Assembly: GCA_030433215.1 (NCBI GenBank)
Contig: JAUIMC010000010.1
Coordinates: 62,001 to 126,000, forward strand
DNA: 64,000 nucleotides
Direction: 5' to 3'
DNA from: Alphaproteobacteria bacterium
GTDB taxonomy: Bacteria; Pseudomonadota; Alphaproteobacteria; Caulobacterales; Parvularculaceae
Positions within the stretch are counted from its first letter, which is position 1. Every line of letters begins with the position of its first letter. Of the stretch, positions 58,935 to 64,000 are shown piece after piece. The notes under the pieces were generated by a model. That model ran no database searches and had not been told where the DNA came from. It saw nothing but the letters and a program-made list of their open reading frames with translations. Position numbers and translations under genes: made by a program.

Positions 58935-60764
58935 ATGACGCGTCCCAGACCCTTAAGCTTATTCAAATTCGCCGGCGCCGCCAGCCTGATTGCCATGAGC
59001 GCGGCCTGTGCGAGCAAAGACGATCGCTATTATTCGACTTATCAGTCCGGATATAGCGGGTATGCCGACGCGACTTATAACGACCGTTACGACGGCCGGC
59101 GCGACGGCTATGTCAATGCCGATTACCGCGGCGGCATCGACGAAGCGCGCGAAGCGCATCGCCGCTACCGGGAATATGAAGCCGAACGCCGCGACGGCGA
59201 TTGCGAGCGCACAGTGCGCATCCGCCGGGGCGAAACGCTCTCCGACATCGCGGAATATTGCGACGTGCCGGTCGCCGCGCTGATCAGCGCCAATCCGAAC
59301 ATTCGCAATCCGCGCGCCGTCGCCGCCGGCGAGACGCTGCGCGTGCCCGCCGTTCGCGGCGAGGTTTACGAAGGCTCCTACCGGTACGCCTATCGCGACG
59401 CGCTTTACCGCGACGCTTCCTACAGGGAAGACTATGCGGCGGCGAAATGGATTCACGATCACGAAGGCCGCGACGCCTATACGATCCGCCGCGGCGACAC
59501 GCTGGCGGATATCGCCTGGCGGTTCGACGTGCCCTTGCGCACGCTTTACCGGATGAATCCGGGTGTCGAGCCGCGCCGTCTCGACGTCGGCCAGCGGATT
59601 TACCTGCCGGACTACGCCGAGACCTCGCCGCGCGACCGCGATCGCCGCGACTATGTCTATTACGAGGACGAGCCGCCGCTGATCTCGATCACCCCTGCGC
59701 GCGGCCCCCGCGACGGCAAGATTCGCGTCATCGGCGACAATTTCCGCCAGGGCGAAAAGGTGACGGTCTATTTCGGCGACAGCCAGGACAGCCTGAGCGA
59801 GCTGAAAATCGTCGAAACCGATGGCGACGGCCGCATCAACGAGCTGGTGACGCTGCCGGACACATACGGCCATGACGAAGCCTATTTCGCGTTTCGTCCG
59901 TCCAACAAGGACAGCTACATCCTGAGCGAGGCCTATGCGGTGGAGCGGGCGCAGGCTCAAGCTCAGGCCCGGGCCGCCGCCCAGGCGCGGCTTTCCAATA
60001 GCGCTTCCGGGCGCGCCGAGCAGGTGAGCGAGCGCTATAACGGCGCCGAGATGCGCGCCATGCAGGACAGCGTCTACTGGGGCGACAAGATCACCCTGCG
60101 CGCGGAAGGCTTTCCGCCCGACACGCCGGTGGCGATCTATGGCGGGCCGAACCGCAATGAGCTCGTGAAACTTTCGGAAATCCGTTCGGGACCGCGCGGC
60201 CGGTTCTCCGCCGATGTGGGCGCGCCCGAGAACGGGCGCGGCGGCGAAGTGCTCTTCGTCGCGGCGATTGAAGACGGCCCCCGCACGATCTTTTCTGAAC
60301 GCGTGCGCGTTCTCGACCGCAATGGCGGCTACTCCGACAGCGGCTATATCCGCGAAGGCCGCCAGAGCAGCGGCTATTCCGACGGCTATCTCGGCGCCAA
60401 TTACGCCGACCCCGCCGCGCAATCGCCGCGCCGTCTCGAGCGCGGCGTCGAGAACGATCGCGGCTGGTTCAGCCGTTTCCGTCGGGACCGCAATGACGAC
60501 TATGTCGGCTCCAAGGTGTCGAACGCCGTCGGCGGCGTCGACGCCGCCGGCAGCGCTGCAATTGTCGGCATCCTGACCGATGAAGGCCAGCAATGCCCGG
60601 CGCTGCGCGACGACGCCGGCAATCTCTACACGCTGCTCGGCGACCTTGAAGGCTTCGACGACGGCGACCGCGTTCTGATCCGCGGCTCGGTTCAGGCCGA
60701 CGACCGCATCTGCGGCCAGGCCGAGACCGTGCAGCTTTACGAAATCGAGGAAGCGCCCTGGTAA
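58935..60764 (+). CDS. LysM-repeat lipoprotein with Ig/IPT-like and C-terminal DUF5818-like domains
   Basis: Lipobox SAACAS; LysM copies VRIRRGETLSDIAEYCDVPVAALISANPNI and YTIRRGDTLADIAWRFDVPLRTLYRMNPGV; C-term GILTDEGQQCPALRDDAGNLYTLLGDLEGF. Confidence 0.88.
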   Translation: MTRPRPLSLFKFAGAASLIAMSAACASKDDRYYSTYQSGYSGYADATYNDRYDGRRDGYVNADYRGGIDEAREAHRRYREYEAERRDGDCERTVRIRRGETLSDIAEYCDVPVAALISANPNIRNPRAVAAGETLRVPAVRGEVYEGSYRYAYRDALYRDASYREDYAAAKWIHDHEGRDAYTIRRGDTLADIAWRFDVPLRTLYRMNPGVEPRRLDVGQRIYLPDYAETSPRDRDRRDYVYYEDEPPLISITPARGPRDGKIRVIGDNFRQGEKVTVYFGDSQDSLSELKIVETDGDGRINELVTLPDTYGHDEAYFAFRPSNKDSYILSEAYAVERAQAQAQARAAAQARLSNSASGRAEQVSERYNGAEMRAMQDSVYWGDKITLRAEGFPPDTPVAIYGGPNRNELVKLSEIRSGPRGRFSADVGAPENGRGGEVLFVAAIEDGPRTIFSERVRVLDRNGGYSDSGYIREGRQSSGYSDGYLGANYADPAAQSPRRLERGVENDRGWFSRFRRDRNDDYVGSKVSNAVGGVDAAGSAAIVGILTDEGQQCPALRDDAGNLYTLLGDLEGFDDGDRVLIRGSVQADDRICGQAETVQLYEIEEAPW

Positions 60765-60790
60765 GCCGGGCACTAAAAACCACGAAAATA

Positions 60791-60824
60791 AAAAGGGCGG
60801 CTCCGAGGAGCCGCCCTTTCTTTT
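60791..60824. terminator. Bidirectional Rho-independent terminator
   Basis: AAAAGGGCGGCTCCGAGGAGCCGCCCTTTCTTTT between convergent genes. Confidence 0.9.
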
Positions 60825-60873
60825 ACATGCTGACAGGCCTTGGAGGCCGGGCCATGCAATCGCCTGGGGGCGA

Positions 60874-62538
<1,665 letters not shown>

Positions 62539-62562
62539 TTAAAACTGGGGGGTGCTGATGAA

Positions 62563-62850
62563 CTAGTCGATGATCCCGAGGATGTCCGACTCTTTCATGA
62601 TGAGAAGGTCCTCGCCGTCGATCTTCACTTCCGAGCCCGACCATTTGCCGAACAGGATTTTATCGCCGGCTTTCACGTCGAGCGGGACCACTTCGTTGTC
62701 GTCGCCGCGCGCGCCGGAGCCGCAAGCGACCACTTCGCCCTGTTGGGGTTTTTCTTTGGCGGTGTCGGGGATAATGATGCCGCCGGAGGTTTTCTGGTCT
62801 TCTTCGATGCGGCGGACCAGCACGCGGTCATGGAGAGGCCGAAAAGCCAT
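62563..62850 (-). CDS. groES: Co-chaperonin GroES
   Basis: [42 protein letters not shown]. Confidence 0.99.
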   Translation of the reverse strand: MAFRPLHDRVLVRRIEEDQKTSGGIIIPDTAKEKPQQGEVVACGSGARGDDNEVVPLDVKAGDKILFGKWSGSEVKIDGEDLLIMKESDILGIID

Positions 62851-62925
62851 GGTCTACGTCTCCCTGGGTCGTGTTTTTCAATAAAAACAACCGGTTAATC
62901 TGAAAAAGCAGGCTTGGACGGCCTG

Positions 62926-62952
62926 CTGGCACTCACTGAGGGCGAGTGCTAG
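62926..62952 (-). promoter_or_regulatory. CIRCE element (HrcA operator) upstream of groES
   Basis: CTGGCACTC-N9-GAGTGCTAG versus consensus TTAGCACTC-N9-GAGTGCTAA. Confidence 0.92.
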
Positions 62953-63202
62953 CGGCGATTTAGGATGGGGGAGGCGTAGCGTCAAGGGGCGGCGCCATGC
63001 GGGTTTCAGCGGTTTTCCCCGCCGGCGCTGACGCGCTTGTGATGAGAGTTCGCGGTCCGGGCGAAACTTCCGCCGCAATTACCTGTTTTTAATGATGCTA
63101 CGCCCTTAATCGGCCCATATTCCGGCCGATATTGGCCCGGCGACGGGGGGACCTGCCGCCATACCGGACGTCACATTGCAACGCCTGAAAGGAGCTTCAG
63201 CA

Positions 63203-63871
63203 ATGCGGAAAATGCTCATTCTTGCGGTGGCCGCCATCTTTGCGGTCGGCTGCACCACCAATCCTTACACCGGCGAAAAGCGCGCGAGCCGCACGGTGAC
63301 CTCTGGCGCTGCGGGCGCGGGCGCGGGCGCGGCGGCCGGCGCGGTCATCGGCGCGATCGCGGGCGACGCCAAGAAAGGCGCGATCATCGGCGCGGGCGTC
63401 GGCGCGGCCACGGGCGTCGGCATCGGCGTCTATCAGGACCGCCAGCAAGCCAAACTGCGCGAACGCCTCGCCGCGAGCGGCGTCTCCGTCACCCGCCAGG
63501 GCGACAACATCATTCTCAACATGCCCTCCGACATCACCTTCCCGGTGAACCAGTCGGACATCAATCCGGGCTTTTACGAAACCCTCAACTCCGTCTCTGT
63601 CGTCCTCAAAGAGTTCGACAAGACGACGGTCAGCGTTTACGGCCACGCCGATTCCACGGGCTCCGACAGCTACAACCAGCAGCTTTCCGAAAAGCGCGCC
63701 TCTTCGGTGGCGACCTATCTCGCCGGTCAGGGCGTCGCCCCGGCGCGCCTGAGGGCCATCGGTTTTGGCGAAAGCAATCCGATTGCGGATAATTCGACCG
63801 AGGCGGGCCGCGCTGCGAACCGCCGCGTCGAGATCGTCATCGATCCGGTCGACAGCGCCTTCAACAGCTAA
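63203..63871 (+). CDS. OmpA-family lipoprotein (YiaD-like)
   Basis: Lipobox FAVGCTT; Gly-zipper AGAGAGAAAGAVIGAIAGDAKKGAIIGAGVGAATG; OmpA domain VYGHADSTGSDSYNQQLSEKRASSVATYL...NRRVEIVI. Confidence 0.95.
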   Translation: MRKMLILAVAAIFAVGCTTNPYTGEKRASRTVTSGAAGAGAGAAAGAVIGAIAGDAKKGAIIGAGVGAATGVGIGVYQDRQQAKLRERLAASGVSVTRQGDNIILNMPSDITFPVNQSDINPGFYETLNSVSVVLKEFDKTTVSVYGHADSTGSDSYNQQLSEKRASSVATYLAGQGVAPARLRAIGFGESNPIADNSTEAGRAANRRVEIVIDPVDSAFNS

Positions 63872-63896
63872 AGACCGGCTTCATACCGGTTATCCG

Positions 63897-63928
63897 AACC
63901 GCCGGGCGGCGCCGCCCGGCGGTTTTTT
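63897..63928 (+). terminator. Rho-independent terminator
   Basis: AACCGCCGGGCGGC-GCCGCCCGGCGGTTTTTT. Confidence 0.9.
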
Positions 63929-64000
63929 CATGTCCCGTTTTGGAACGCCCGTCCCGCTCTGGTTTCCTCGCTTTGGAAAAGAACAAAGTTAAGCGCTTTT

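Noticed and set aside
58959-60773. 604-aa minus-strand ORF
   Set aside because: Antisense shadow of the LysM lipoprotein; Ala/Val/Arg-biased composition.

Overview
64 kb of a GC-rich alphaproteobacterial chromosome. GcrA, MmcB, DUF1244, DUF4908, the CC0125/CC1285-type lipoprotein and the addAB/tsaE/amgK-murU block suggest a Caulobacterales/Parvularculales-like lineage. Most of it is ordinary housekeeping DNA: hemW-rdgB, rlmN, arfB, ppk2-hslO, gcrA, phoBUR, tsaE-amgK-murU-addBA-trxA, folC-accD-trpA, yidD, thrS, a glycosyltransferase block, phaRAB, and groESL with a CIRCE site. I saw no CRISPR array, prophage, IS element or rRNA operon. The observations most worth following up are: (1) a complete subclass B1 metallo-beta-lactamase with a signal peptide and all six zinc ligands, overlapping both neighbours between rdgB and hemW; (2) two tightly packed, structurally complete but atypical tRNA-like genes (anticodons CAT and ACG) in a roughly 950-bp non-coding gap; (3) a cluster of TTATCGA-type inverted and direct repeats between the rdgB-bla-hemW operon and a divergent unit of two unannotated tiny membrane ORFs plus a DUF2975/XRE pair; (4) several uncharacterised secreted or multi-domain proteins. 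All product calls are by recognition of the translated sequence; no database search was run.
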